64,000 nucleotides of DNA. Source: Gnomoniopsis sp. IMI 355080 (Eukaryota; Ascomycota; Sordariomycetes; Diaporthales; Gnomoniaceae). Made by a program: the position numbers and the translations under genes. The first letter of the stretch is position 1, and every line of letters starts with the position of its first letter. The notes under the pieces were generated by a model. It was not told where the DNA came from. It worked only from the letters and a program-made list of their open reading frames with translations, and made no database searches. Positions 1 to 11,152 of the stretch are shown here, piece by piece. The DNA lies in contig JAPEVC010000135.1 in assembly GCA_027946555.1 (NCBI GenBank), forward strand, positions 1 through 64,000, written 5' to 3'.

Positions 1-267
1 AGCTTCCCCCTACCCCTGTCGACATTAACTCCCACCCAAGGCGTATCACCGACTCCACTGTCACCACCTCACCTCTCGTTTCCACTTCGTACTTGTCAGT
101 TGGTCAATTGGTCGCTCTTTGTTATTTGCGCCCGTACTCAACTTTAATTTTCCTCTGCTTCTTGTTGCGCGTCCAACTGTCGCAAGCTTGGCCGCCGCGA
201 TCAACCTTCCTCGCGACCCAAGTCTGACAATTCACAGACTTCCGCAACCCCCAAGATCCAACACACA

Positions 268-288
268 ATGGCCGACTTCAACAGTTAG
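268..288 (+). promoter_or_regulatory. Six-codon upstream frame ending in TAG, in frame with the BTB gene
   Basis: ATG at 268 lies in a good fungal initiation context and is followed by five sense codons and TAG. Codons 289..336 remain in the BTB frame and look coding (acidic, no further stop). It is either a uORF that limits translation from ATG 337, or a mutated true N-terminus. Confidence 0.5.
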
Positions 289-336
289 GACATCATTGAT
301 GACACTACAGCCGTCAATCCCACTGCCGACGTGGAG

Positions 337-1211
337 ATGGGCGAAGGCACTGGTACTGAGGACCAAGGCGCAGCAGATCAGACAGAGCTCCCCTTTGCTG
401 GTGAGGAGACCGTGGTTGAGCCTGAACAGCCTACGCGCATCCCCTTTGTCGACTACCTGACCAGCCCGATTGTTACCTTGATTGTCGGCAAAGGCGACAG
501 CGAGACTATTCTGACCGCCCACCAGGCGCTACTGGCCCTGAGCCCGTACTTCAAGGGCCTATGCGACAACTTCACCGACGACGGCAGTGTGAGTTGAGCC
601 ACCATTTTTCTGCGCAACGCCATATGCGCTTCAAGAGAGTGGAGGAGCTGATACTTCCCTGCAATCGACAGCCTCGCCAGGTCGAGCTTTACGACGAAGA
701 TATTGACGCCGTCGGCTGCTTCCTCGAGTTCCTCTACACTGGCGAATACTTCCCCAAGAAGGTCCCCGGCTCGCGTGCTCTCGAAACCGACCTCTCCATC
801 CCCAAGGTAGACGAGAGTGGCGAGCAGCTTCTGAAGCATGCACGCGTCTACACCCTCGCCGACAAGTACGGCCTGCCCAAGCTGCGCCATCTCGCCAGCT
901 CCAAGATACATTGCGTCAACTCCACCGCCAAGGGCGAGATCGCCTATGCCCAATACGTCTATGCCTACACCGACGACTCGGACGTCTCGATCCGCGCCCC
1001 GATTGCAAACTTTTGGGCGAGCCGGTCACATACGCTGCGCGCCGAGGCCGAGCCCGAGTTCAAGGAGCTGTGCCTCAAATATCCCCAGTTCGGCTACGAC
1101 GTCCTCACCCGTGTCCTCGATGAGAAACTCAAGCGCGAGACAAACGCCAAGATGCACCCTGGTGCGGCTTCTGCAGGTCGTAAGCGTCCTCGTCACAGTG
1201 CTAATGCCTGA
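337..1211 (+). CDS. BTB/POZ domain protein, two exons
   Basis: Exons 337..588 and 672..1211 with a phase-0 intron (GTGAGT donor, CTGAT branch, CAG acceptor) give 263 residues. The N-terminal half is a BTB/POZ fold of the fungal type: a beta-strand with VTLIVG, the segment HQALLALSPYFKGL, then FLEFLYTGEY after the splice. BTB domains dimerise and often act as Cul3 adaptors; the partner is unknown here. The C-terminus is basic and may be nuclear (GRKRPRHS). The start is ambiguous. A better-looking start, ACACAATGG at 268, opens the same frame but meets TAG at 286..288 after six codons, and the frame then reads on without a break into the BTB domain. I therefore start at ATG 337 (G at -3 and +4). 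The upstream ATG may be a short uORF, or codon 7 may be a CAG-to-TAG nonsense change. Family call is firm, N-terminus is not. Confidence 0.85.
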
Positions 1212-2770
1212 GTGACTGGAACGAATTTGATTTCCTCGGCGTCTCCACGCATCTCTATCAGCGCTCGACATATCTGAAAGTAACATACATATGACTTTCG
1301 TCGAGTGGTTGGCAAATAATCTTGTCAGCAAAAGCTTTGAATGGACGGAAGTACGACGACTATCTCAGCTTCTAATATAGCAATTCCAGAGAGAAAGACT
1401 GTCAGGGGGCAGTCTCTTCATCATTGGAATTTGAGAAGCATGCGAAGCTTCTGGGGGTCCTGAGACTGTATCGAAGATCTCTCAGGGTGTATGGATTCAA
1501 AGCGGACACTGCCAGCAGGAACGACTTTATTGGATGGGCGCAATGCCCGCTGTCGTTGCTCCAAGAGGTACCTTGGATGTTCGGATGGAACTTCAATCAG
1601 GCTTCAACCTGATTCATATGGCTGTACAATATCACGGGACATTTTGCTTTTGTCTGGGCCATATTTCCTGGCATACAGTACGGGATGGGAAAAGGAATTC
1701 AATTGTGTTCTTCCTGAAAGGTTTAACAAATTTAGCGTGTACAGTACGGCGTCAAACATAATTTAATTCTTCGCAAGGTCTAATCCTTTTGGCTGCAAAC
1801 GCGTCAGATTTCGTTCAATTTTATGCAAGTCGACGACGCGTTGGTAATCGGTCTTTCAATGGCGACGAACAAATTATCCACAAAGCAAGCCATCATGCCG
1901 ACTTTGAGCTGCCAGACAAGGACATCAAGATAGTGCTGGGCTCAAGGTATGACATCGGGGAGCCGTGATCCACCATTGAACACCCATTCCGGCGCGAAGA
2001 TTGCTGCATTGGAGAGGTCAAGCGAATTGACTGTTAGAAGGACGCCTTTGGCGTTCAATAGCGAACTGGCTTCATGTGCTTTGTCCTTTACATCCGCGTC
2101 TCTCCAATCACCGCCACGATCTTTTCACTGCCGAGCGAAGTCTTTTATCCCGCCCCTCGTCCCGTCCCGGGGAGTCGAAACGACTTGGGAGCCTCGTTGT
2201 CTTTGTACTGTACACTGACGTAGTACGGGATGGCTGATTGGTGAGTCGACCCAAACGGGTCCCAATCCGAGGACTCGGGTCACGTTGCTTTCTGTTTGAG
2301 TGCCGCTGGCATTGATGGGACTGGTTGGTTCAAATGTGGATCAGGCATTTGGTGGGCTTTACTATCGCAATTGGTTTGGAAAGCCGTCTATAACGTATAT
2401 GACGGACCAGGCGAGTACTGATCGTACCTGACGTGTCGCCAGGACAGGACAGGATCTGAATAGAACGGACCCGGGACCCATCGAGCGCTTCCGGCCACGC
2501 GCAGCTTCAAAGTCAATCCAGTTACATCTTCTAGGTAGTTTGAGGCGGGCTATTAACCCTTCAAACTTGAACAACGACCTGATGCTATCTTCACCTACTG
2601 CCGAAACGAATCTGCACATCCACTGAGAACATTCACCATCCACTACTACTGCATACACAAGTTCAAGCTTCAAAACAGAGTTGCGCCATGGGTGTGACCT
2701 TCATGACCTGTTAGGTTAGGATGTTAGTCATCCCGACAGAGTATCTGAAGCAGATTTCCCTCAAAGGAAT
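1212..2770. other. Intergenic, no supported gene
   Basis: Only short overlapping frames of up to about 100 codons are open on both strands. None shows a family motif, a coherent splice pattern or a good start. It holds the 3' flank of the BTB gene and the promoter of the 7TM gene. Confidence 0.6.
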
Positions 2771-4061
2771 ATGGACCAGATGTCCTTGTTCATGGGCCTT
2801 TTATGGGGCTTCGTTGCCCTCGTGGTCATTCTACTTATGCTGCGCATCTACTGTCGCATACGTTATGTCTCCGCGTATGGATGGGATGACTACTGTTATG
2901 TTGCTGCTGTTGTCTGCTTCCTTGCAGGCGTTTCACTTGAACAGGTTACCGCGTACGTTGAAGATTACTCCCGTCACTTTCCTACCTGGGTAGTCCTCAC
3001 TTCTCACATGGTAGCTGACTCCTATGGAACTCAGACAAGAAGGGTTCGGCAAGACAGCGGGAAACCTTACTCTAGAACAAATCGAAACGGTATCTCTCCT
3101 TGAGTTGTGCGGCACGGTCATCGTCTCTCTCTGCACATGTTTCAGCAAAGCCTCTGCAGGCCTATTCTTGCTCCGGATAGTATTTGAACGGTGGCAGAAG
3201 GTCGCCATCTGGATATGTGTTGGGACAATCTCCGTGTGGAGCGTGATCGGTGAGCTTCTACGTCGCACCATATACATACTCTTCGAGTTCTGGCTACGCA
3301 GGCAAGAATTGGCTGACTGTGGACGCCTACAGTCTGCAATTTTATCGGCTGGCTCGGATGCAGACCGCTGAACTATGCATGGCGACATACGCAGCCAGGA
3401 GCCGCCGGGACCTGCGTGAATATACTACCATTCTATGTTGTTGGTTCGGGTAAGATACTGTCCTTTGAATCCTCAGCACAAAATCCGCAGACGCAAGAGC
3501 ATAAGAGACACCCCGCTAATTCGGTGCCAATCTTTGTTGTACAGCGGGCACCGTTGTTGTGGATCTCTTTTTCGCCCTCTTACCCTGGGGTCTCGTCTGG
3601 AGACTCTCCAAGCCCTTTGAGGAGAAAGTCTTGATCGCAGGTAGCTTGAGCCTTGGTTTCATCGCGGCGGCGGTGGGAGTCACTCGCGCAGTGTACCTAT
3701 CCGGTGCCTCGACGCCCCGACTGAGTGTAATCGTGGTCGTCCTGACAATGGCAGAGATCGCCACCACGCTTGTGTGCGTTGGTATACCAGCATCTCTCCC
3801 AGTCTATCGTTAGTTTGCCCCCCTCCTCCCAACCCTGCATTGCTACGTCTCTTACGTGTAGTAGGTGCGTGGTACCGACATTGTTGTGGCTATCGAGAGT
3901 CCAATGATCCCATAGAAACTGGGCCGCATGCAGTGCTTGCCAACATGACTATCGGAGGCGGATCAGCTCTCAAATCAGAGAGACTGCCAGCGAGCCGTGG
4001 CAGCTTCTTATCCGAGCAAACTATGATGGCCACAGACAACATGACTGTGGAGAAAGTCTAG
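2771..4061 (+). CDS. Fungal rhodopsin-domain (Pth11-like) 7TM integral membrane protein
   Basis: Five exons splice in phase: 2771..2952, 3035..3249, 3333..3449, 3545..3808 and 3865..4061, giving 324 residues. TM1 (about residues 7-24) is followed by the family signature RIYCR...GWDDY, then TM2. A GFGK segment stands where the family has GxGxH, followed by TM3 with a conserved RIVF-like end, then CRPLNYAW, and a TM segment with ALLPW. The next hydrophobic stretches run to residue about 260, and the tail is cytosolic and Ser/Asn-rich. This is the fungal integral-membrane family related to Pth11, often suspected of being orphan receptors for surface or nutrient cues. No CFEM domain is present at the N-terminus. 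All intron borders have GT..AG ends: GTACGT, GTGAGC, GTAAGA and GTTAGT donors. Exon 1 could be preceded by an unseen leader exon. It converges with the MFS gene downstream. Confidence 0.8.
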
Positions 4062-4510
4062 GAACAATTGCTGATAAATTAGCGTATAATGAGGAGGAAC
4101 ATCAGGAACTCGAACCTCATAGTGAGCTTCAAAAGGCGATAGATCAGCCTGTCATGAAAAGGGGTCTTTGAAAGTTCCCGCTCTTTCGGATTGAGGCACT
4201 GCAAAAGTGGTAGGAAGGGAGGGTCCATAATGGAATGACAAACAGATTTACAGGTCCCACGAAAGGGTCGCGACTTGTATCTAGAAAATGGTTCCAGGCA
4301 GGCGGGGTCTGCGTTGAAGTCGTCGCCTCGCGTGGCCATACATGGTAGAGCCCGAGATATGGTCGTCCCGGGACGCTATTGATAGGAGGGTTTGGTTTTT
4401 GTTCAACTTTTGATCTTTGTGTAGCTTCTATCTAGCTAGAAGCGACCAATCAAAACAAATAGGTCAGCTGTGTCTGCTCACCCGAGATCCATCTATCCAG
4501 GGCATGTCCT
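4062..4510. other. Convergent 3' flanks
   Basis: This is the space between the 3' ends of the 7TM gene (+) and the MFS transporter (-). A minus-strand frame of 86 codons at 4079..4339 shows no recognisable motif. I see no clear terminator structure. Confidence 0.6.
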
Positions 4511-6380
4511 TCACAATACGACGGCAACATGGTCATCCATGAAAGCGCTGATATCCCCCAGGAACAAGGAAGCGATGATCGAGACACAACCCCACGCGAT
4601 ACTGGCCAAGTAGACGTATCTGTACGATGCAGAATACGCTTCCTGTCCAGCTCTGATCACGGCATCGTACAGCGCATCGTTACCCGCAATGCCTGGAATC
4701 AACTTGATTTGATCAGGCAAAGCAGCACCAGTAAGTTCGATAACCTCTACAATGACTGCTGGAGACGTAATGTTGGCCTGTACGAGCGTCCCGCCGATGT
4801 ACTCTATGGCATAGGGAGTAAATTTGGTGAGGAAGATGTTGTAGTAGATGGAGTATCCGATGCTTCCGCCAACGACGCGAATGCTCAGTGTCCTGCATAC
4901 CCATGTCAGCACCTTGGTTTTGACCACCCTTGATCAAGTTCACGGAAGGATTACTTACAAAGCAGCAACGGTTGCGATCAAATCATCAGGGCATACGATC
5001 ATAGTGATGATGCTCGCTGGCACAACGATACCACCTATTCCGAGGCCCGCAAGCACAAGGATGCCCCAGAGCCGGTACATATTGTCAACAGTTCCGACTG
5101 CCATGGCCCCGCAGCCAGCTGTCATCAGAACTGATGAAACAATCATGATTGTCCTGTTGGCGCCTTTGAAAACGGACAGTAAAACGAGGCCGACCACGGC
5201 TCCGACCATCAGAGAGACACCGATCGGTAACGCACGGAGACCGACTTGGAGAGGATCATGTCCGTAGACGTTGTAGGCCTGAGTGGGCCAGAATGCGATC
5301 AGGCTGATGAAATTGGCTCCCGAGACAAAGGTAATGATCAACGTGAGAACTAAAATCCGAGGGGATTTGTTGATGCGTTTGGGAAACATGGGGAACTTGG
5401 CGAAGCGTGCTTCCCAGATGACGAAGAGAATGATGAAGACTGCGCCGAGGAGTAGAGGTACAAGAACATGTACAGAGGTCCATGGATACATATACCCGCC
5501 CCATTGCATCCCGGCCACTTGATCAAAGGTCAGCTAAAGTGCGGTGGTCCTAGCCTTGAAGGTTGCGCAACTTACTAAAGAGAATCAGGCCCACGATACT
5601 CAAAAACCCTCCAACCAGGTCCATCCGCTTGATAATCTCCCTTCGAGACAGTGCATTTGGGTCGATGCGGGGCGGAGGGAAATAGAAAGCTGCCGTCATG
5701 ACAAGGCCAATGAAGTTCCACAGGGCACATAGTAGCCCAACATACCTCCAAGACGAATAGGCGGCAATGAGTTGGGCGTACAGGGCCGAAATGCAGAACG
5801 GAGTGATAGTGAAGACCAAGGCGCCAACGTATTTGCCTCGTTGGGAGACGGGCGCGATTTCAGATGCAGCAGCCAGAGCTGTGAGCTCGTTGATTCCAGC
5901 GCCAGCTCCTGCGAAAACTTGCCCGCCAATGACTGTGTTCATTGTTTGTGCCGTGGAGGCGATGATCATGCCGAGTAGGACAAGCGAGGCGCCTACGATA
6001 GCGATGTAGCGCCGGCCAAAAAGGTCCGAGAGGGATCCGACGAAGGGGCAGACGGCAGCGAGCGCCAAAATGTTTGCGAGAGTCATCCACGTCCACCGGT
6101 CAGAACCGCCAATATCAGCGTAAATATACGGCGGTATGGCGCCAAAAAGGTAAAGCGGGATTTGAGATCCAGTCCAGAGAAAGGCCATAGCAGTCAGTGC
6201 CAGCAGCCTTCTGTTGCCCACTTGGCCCTGTTGTTGAGACTCCTCATCACTGACTGTCGGTGATATATCCTCGACATTTTGGAGTGTTGGCTTTTCGCTA
6301 GAATCCATCTTCTCGATACCGGATGTTGTGAGCGGCGTTGGGTCATCCCTTTCCGTAGTTATTCGACTGCGAGGCGACAT
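4511..6380 (-). CDS. TRI12-type MFS transporter
   Basis: Three exons on the minus strand, 6380..5576, 5517..4959 and 4892..4511, give 581 residues. Both introns (58 and 66 nt) have GTAAGT donors; splicing restores the family stretch ending in MQWGG at the exon 1/2 border. The N-terminus (about 55 residues) is polar and cytosolic. TM1 contains WTGSQIPLYLFGAIPPY, and MFS motif A is GSLSDLFGRR at residues 115-124. The C-terminal half carries GGSIGYSIYYN, typical of the TRI12 / siderophore-transporter branch with about 14 TM segments. Members export trichothecenes or other metabolites, or move siderophores by proton antiport or symport. No biosynthetic core gene sits beside it, so the substrate cannot be named. 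The start is set at ATG 6380 because upstream in-frame sequence (to 6557) reads like untranslated leader. Confidence 0.88.
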
Positions 6381-8664
6381 GGTAGGCAGTAGGTTCCCAA
6401 CCAGAATAGAGAGAAGAAGGGAGGTGGACTGGAGATTGTGATAAACTTCATCGACAAGGGATAGATGAACCGGCTTTGTAGTAAACGGCGGGAGCAATGA
6501 CTGATTTACTTGCAGCAACCATGACTTTGTCGCTCTTCTACCCGGATATCGACCCAAGACCGTAACAAAGTCCGAGCGGTTGGAAAGCTTGCTGAGGCTA
6601 AGCTTTTACCACCAAAGCTACTGAACTAACCTCTGAACTTCGACCTCGGCATCTTGACGAGGGCGCCAATCGCAACGCAGTGGCGACTGCAATCCGAGTC
6701 CTTCTCGGTCTCCTCTCGAGCGGGTCTTCTCAAAAGTCCAGCACCCCAATGCTGGAGAAAGGCAAGGTGTGTGGCGCCCAACTAGACGGAACTAGATACT
6801 TTCAGGGTCTCAGCCAATCGTGCACGGCTTGGCAGCGCCAGAGTGTACACCGCATGCAGATATCCGTGGTGGGAAGAACGCGTTTACAAGCCTAGTATCA
6901 ACCATTCAAGCCTTGTGGCTTTCGACAGGAGACAAGGATTCCCCAGACCCCGCAAGGTCCTGACCTACCGAAAGGGTAATAGGTAAGGTTCCCCGCGTCC
7001 CAGGCGTCCGTGGGACCAGCCGCGGACGGCGGTAAGTGGAGATCTTCTGCAAAAATGGAAATCGCTGCGAATCCTGGAAAGGCCATGGAAGCCCGCGCTT
7101 TGCTTACCACCCATGGATGCTGATACGCCCGTCGTGATCCATTCATCTCATACTTCGATTCTCGCACACTCCAGGGCCGAGAACTGTGAACTAAATATCT
7201 AGCTACCTAGGTATGATGGACTTCAGAGACCATGGATCTGTTGTTAGAGTTTGTTCTTCGTCACGAAAGTCGAAGGCCGAGATATGGGTCGTTAATACCT
7301 ATAAAAACTTGGAATATGAACGACTACTACGCTCCAACATGGGATGAACGACCAGAGAATCCTATAAGTCGGGAAAGTCAGTACATACTCACATATGATG
7401 GCATTCTAGACCCTCAGCTAAGGACCTCTGGAGGTCCTCCAGCCGTGACGAAGATGAGGAAGGGACCAACACTATCAGTATCATTTGCCATCAGAAAGTT
7501 CCAAATAAGCCCCATTCTGCCTCTAGTATTCTAACGATTTAGTTTGGTTTCTAAGCATCATATAAATGATGCACAAGAGAAGATGAGGCGAAGACAAATA
7601 CATGTGATGACTCTGTTGTAGCAGGCATTTGAAAATGATTCTGCCCTCGGCTGAGCATAGAGAAAGTTTAGGCTCTGTCATGAACCTTATCAAAAAGGAC
7701 TGTATTCCTTTGAAATCTTCAACAAGGACCAGGACAGATACTTAGGTACATCGTCCTGTTCGACGACAGCCGCAGTTGTCATTCGTGTCCAGGCTCAGCT
7801 ACTGTCGGTTGGTTTAGAAATTGGTATATTCAAGCATACACTCTCTGAATCTTTAGTAAGGTAATGAGATCCAAAACATTGTTGTCCGGTGTAAGTTCAC
7901 ACAGGCTGAAAAGCCTGTATGATGCTGCGTATGTAGCCGAAAGGCTTTAGCAGTTTAAGGGCTCTCTCTACATCAACAGCTATCAACGGACTTGGTAGAT
8001 GGTCATGTTTACGAAGGCATACAATTGGATGTTGTTCACAGAGTCACATGTTTGAGTCTTTAGCACCAAATTCAAGTTGGGATCGAGTAGGCTATACGAA
8101 AGAGAATTCCCGTCTTCGAGATGGATCTTTTCCGTGTTTATTCGGAAGAAGGTGACGGGTACTGTAAGTACTGGGTTGGGGGTGGCGCCGGGTAGGTACT
8201 GACAATTGTGCTTTTCACCCAGCGATTCAATCTTACCGTCTCCGGTTCTGTTCGGATCTCTTAATCGACGTAATTAGAGAGTAGATTCTATAGTCTCCTA
8301 AGCCAAGTATGCCACGAACTGGGAAAGCAGCATCGCTACGCAGCACATTGACATGTGGGGGATTGCAATGTTCAGTGGGCCATATTCAGTGGAGCGGGTG
8401 GTCACGACCTCAGACATCCTTCTCTGCACGGGAGCTGTTTCGGAGGCGGCTTCTGCCTCGGAACAAAGGCAGTAATGATGCACACTAGAGGCCAGACTTC
8501 CCCGCAATCTCATGCGTACAAGCGGAGGATTATCGGCAACACCATCACTAATCATACAAGCGCTAGAGCGACATGAACACGGCCCCCGTCTTGACCCTCA
8601 CAATTATATCGTCACGAGCACTTGCAACAAATCGAAGTGTATTGGAAAAAGGTGTCCACTAAGT
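6381..8664. other. Intergenic, 2.3 kb, no supported gene
   Basis: Several frames of 70-100 codons are open but lack motifs. The region holds the palindrome TACCTAGGTA at 7204..7213, a hairpin with 8-bp arms at 7421..7438, and CTTAGGTA at 7741. The left end is the promoter of the MFS gene and the right end that of the aldolase gene. Confidence 0.6.
7204..7213. repeat. TACCTAGGTA palindrome, copy 1
   Basis: Perfect 10-bp palindrome in intergenic DNA; one of four exact copies in the window. Confidence 0.7.
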
Positions 8665-9683
8665 ATGGCTCCTCACGCAGAGAATTTGAATGGTGCACAG
8701 GAAGAGAGCCTCCCGTCCGTGATGGCACCGTTGAACCCGGGTGTTCCCAATGATGCCATTGCGAATGGAGAGATGCCTAAATTTGTCGGGTGAGTTGAAT
8801 CTTGAAGCATGCAGCAGGTCGGGATAACTGTCCATGTTCGGACAAGTCTGACAAGACTCTACAGGGCCCCGAAGTTCGATGACCCGTACAAGGAGAGATC
8901 CTACTGGAAGGGCCGTCTTGCTGCGGCCTTTCGCATATTTGCCAAGTATGGCTTTGATGAGGGTGTTGCGGGTGAGTACTTGTCCATCTTGATCTTAAGT
9001 GGAATGCGTGCTCAATCTGTGTGACAGGGCACATCACGTACCGCGACCCTGTCGAGCCTGACAGTTTTTGGGTCAATCCGTTTGGTACCGCATTTGGTCT
9101 CATGAAGGCTTCGGATCTCATTCGTGTCAACGAGGAAGGCAAAGTTCTCGAAGGCGGTGAGAATCGTCTTCTGAATACTGCTGCATTTATGATTCATTCT
9201 GCAATCCATCAGGCTCGACCGGACGTCAATGCAGCCTGCCACAGTCACACAATTTACGGACGAGCCTTTTGCTCTCTAGGCCGCAAGCTGGATACCATTA
9301 CTCAGGACGCGTGTGCCTTTCACAATGACCACGTCGTATATGAGTCTTTTAATGGTGTCGTTCTTGCAGCCGAAGAGGGCCGTAACATTGCGCGAACCGT
9401 CGGGGGCTCGAAGGCTGCCCTCTTGCAGAACCATGGGCTGCTCACTGTTGGACATACCATCGACGAGGCTGTTTTCTGGTTCGTCAGCATGGACAAGTGT
9501 TGCCAAGCACAATTACTGGCTGAGGCTGCTGCTGGTCCTCGAGGAGAGAAGCCGATCGTCATCGCAGATGAAGACGCCGTTTTCACTTACAAGACGGTGG
9601 GGACTCACTATGCTGGTTATTTTTCAGCCAAACCGCTCTTTGATGTGATTCACAAGGAGACAGGAGGGGAATATCTAGAATGA
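8665..9683 (+). CDS. Class II aldolase/adducin-domain protein
   Basis: Three exons (8665..8789, 8875-region starting 8865..8971, and 9028..9683) give 295 residues; both junctions are in phase. The first 45 residues are polar. The class II aldolase fold then shows GVAGHITYRDP (about 75-85), the zinc-ligand pair CHSH (H149, H151) and QNHGLLTVG (H213). The family includes fuculose-phosphate aldolase, ribulose-5-phosphate epimerase and adducin heads. Fungal members are numerous and mostly of unknown substrate; retained histidines suggest an active metal enzyme acting on a small hydroxylated compound. There is no signal peptide, so it is probably cytosolic. It is the first of several catabolic-looking enzymes reaching to 20.2 kb. 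Confidence 0.88.
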
Positions 9684-9921
9684 TGAACAAAACTCATAAG
9701 TTCCTGGCGTTGGGCATGCGGTCTTGTTGCACAATCAAACTTCCAGACTGGAGACACAATCTTTATGGAAAGTATTTTCCAATTTGAGTAGCATATATAA
9801 ATTTCACGCCGCGCGGGTTCGAACTTCCACACGTGCCTTCGGAGTCCCAAAATTCTTATTTCTTTTGGGACAGAAGTACCTGAATACTGATACATTGCGG
9901 TTAGCACGCTCTGTTCGAGGG

Positions 9922-10239
9922 TCAAGAAGCGCCACCTCCATCGCATCCTCCATAGTGACCTCCGCTATGGTATGCGCCATCAAAACCTGCGCCATAGTGT
10001 GCGCCATAGTGTGCTTGATCATGTACTCCGTAATGACCGCCAGACTGCCTGCCTGCACGATGATAAGGCGACTCGAGATGCATGGGTCCTACTGGGACCT
10101 CTTGAGAGGTTCTAGGAATTTGCCATTTCCGCGTATTGTGGGTTGTGCTGCAGGCCTGACGCGCTGGCGTTGTCACTTTGGTTGGGGGGGGGGGGTTGCA
10201 AGCCATAGTACTTAGGTACTTACATAGCGGGCCATACAT
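9922..10239 (-). CDS. Possible small Gly/His/Tyr-rich protein
   Basis: An ATG-started frame of 105 codons. Its first third crosses a G run and a TAGGTA motif and looks like non-coding DNA. The last 45 residues form a low-complexity tail with repeated GGHYG, AHYGAHYG and a GGxDGGG end, which is coding-like. It might be the 3' exon of a larger gene with unseen 5' exons, a relict, or chance. No family is recognised, and an overlapping plus-strand frame is open too. Confidence 0.22.
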   Translation of the reverse strand: MYGPLCKYLSTMACNPPPPTKVTTPARQACSTTHNTRKWQIPRTSQEVPVGPMHLESPYHRAGRQSGGHYGVHDQAHYGAHYGAGFDGAYHSGGHYGGCDGGGAS

Positions 10240-10577
10240 GTTTACAAGCTCTTGCGGGTATTGCGCAAGTACTCAACCCTTAACCTTCGATGATTATATC
10301 CCGGGCGATAAGATTGAGGGGAAAAGGCTACATAATCCATGAGGATAGCTTGTCTTATTGTAACTGTCTTATGGCCATTCGCAATGCAAATGGAGTCGGT
10401 ATGCTCTGTTCGCTAATATAAGTACGTTATGTTGAATATATACAAAAAATGCACGTATTTTTCTCTTCCAAACTCTAGTGGTTCACTGGTTCGATATGCA
10501 GGAGGTACGTTGACATGGTGGCATATAGGCTTGTGCCCGAATAAGTCAGAAAGGAGACCACCACTCAAAGATCCACA

Positions 10578-10587
10578 TACCTAGGTA
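10578..10587. repeat. TACCTAGGTA palindrome, copy 2
   Basis: Exact copy of the 10-bp palindrome; a near copy with one extra T lies at 10809..10819. Confidence 0.7.
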
Positions 10588-11152
10588 CTGTATAGATTCC
10601 TACAGACATGGCATATGGTAGCACCATCTTTCGCAGGAGACCTTTGAAAACTGGAGGATGTAGGTACTCGCTACCTGTGGATCGAAATGTGTATAGTCTG
10701 AACGAGGAGTCGATATGCCTATCACCGCACCTGGATTAAACCCAAACAATAACGGTGGGACAGGTGCCGTGCTACCCGACGTCGGCAAAATCTCATCATG
10801 TTTCTGGATACCTTAGGTATGATCTGCACTAGCCGTTCATCTCGTAAAGCTTATGTATCGCGCAGTTCCCCACCACAGCGACGGGGATAATATGCACTCG
10901 CTAGTTGGGGAACCTGCTGATGATACATTGAAATATCCGGTACATAATGATCCGTATGAGGAGAACAATGCGAATTTCTTATAAAAGGGCTGTCTACTTG
11001 CTTTGAAAATGAAGATGGGGTTTTTTTCTTTACGTCTCGAGGCAGTGCGTCAAGATTGCGCTTCAAGGTTCAACGAAGTGGTCAATTCGGGTTGATGCCT
11101 GATAATATCACCGGGTGACTTACCTAGATTCATAACGCCAAGAGCCCGCACA

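Larger units (their letters stand above)
9684..11152. other. Gene-poor stretch containing one possible small minus-strand frame
   Basis: Apart from the Gly/His/Tyr-rich frame listed separately, I see no coding signal. It contains an 11-base G run near 10184, TACCTAGGTA at 10578..10587 and TACCTTAGGTA at 10809..10819. Confidence 0.55.

Noticed and set aside
2771..3103. Reading through the first intron of the first 7TM gene
   Set aside because: The frame after 2952 loses the family pattern, while splicing GTACGT to CAG at 3034 restores GFGK and the next TM.
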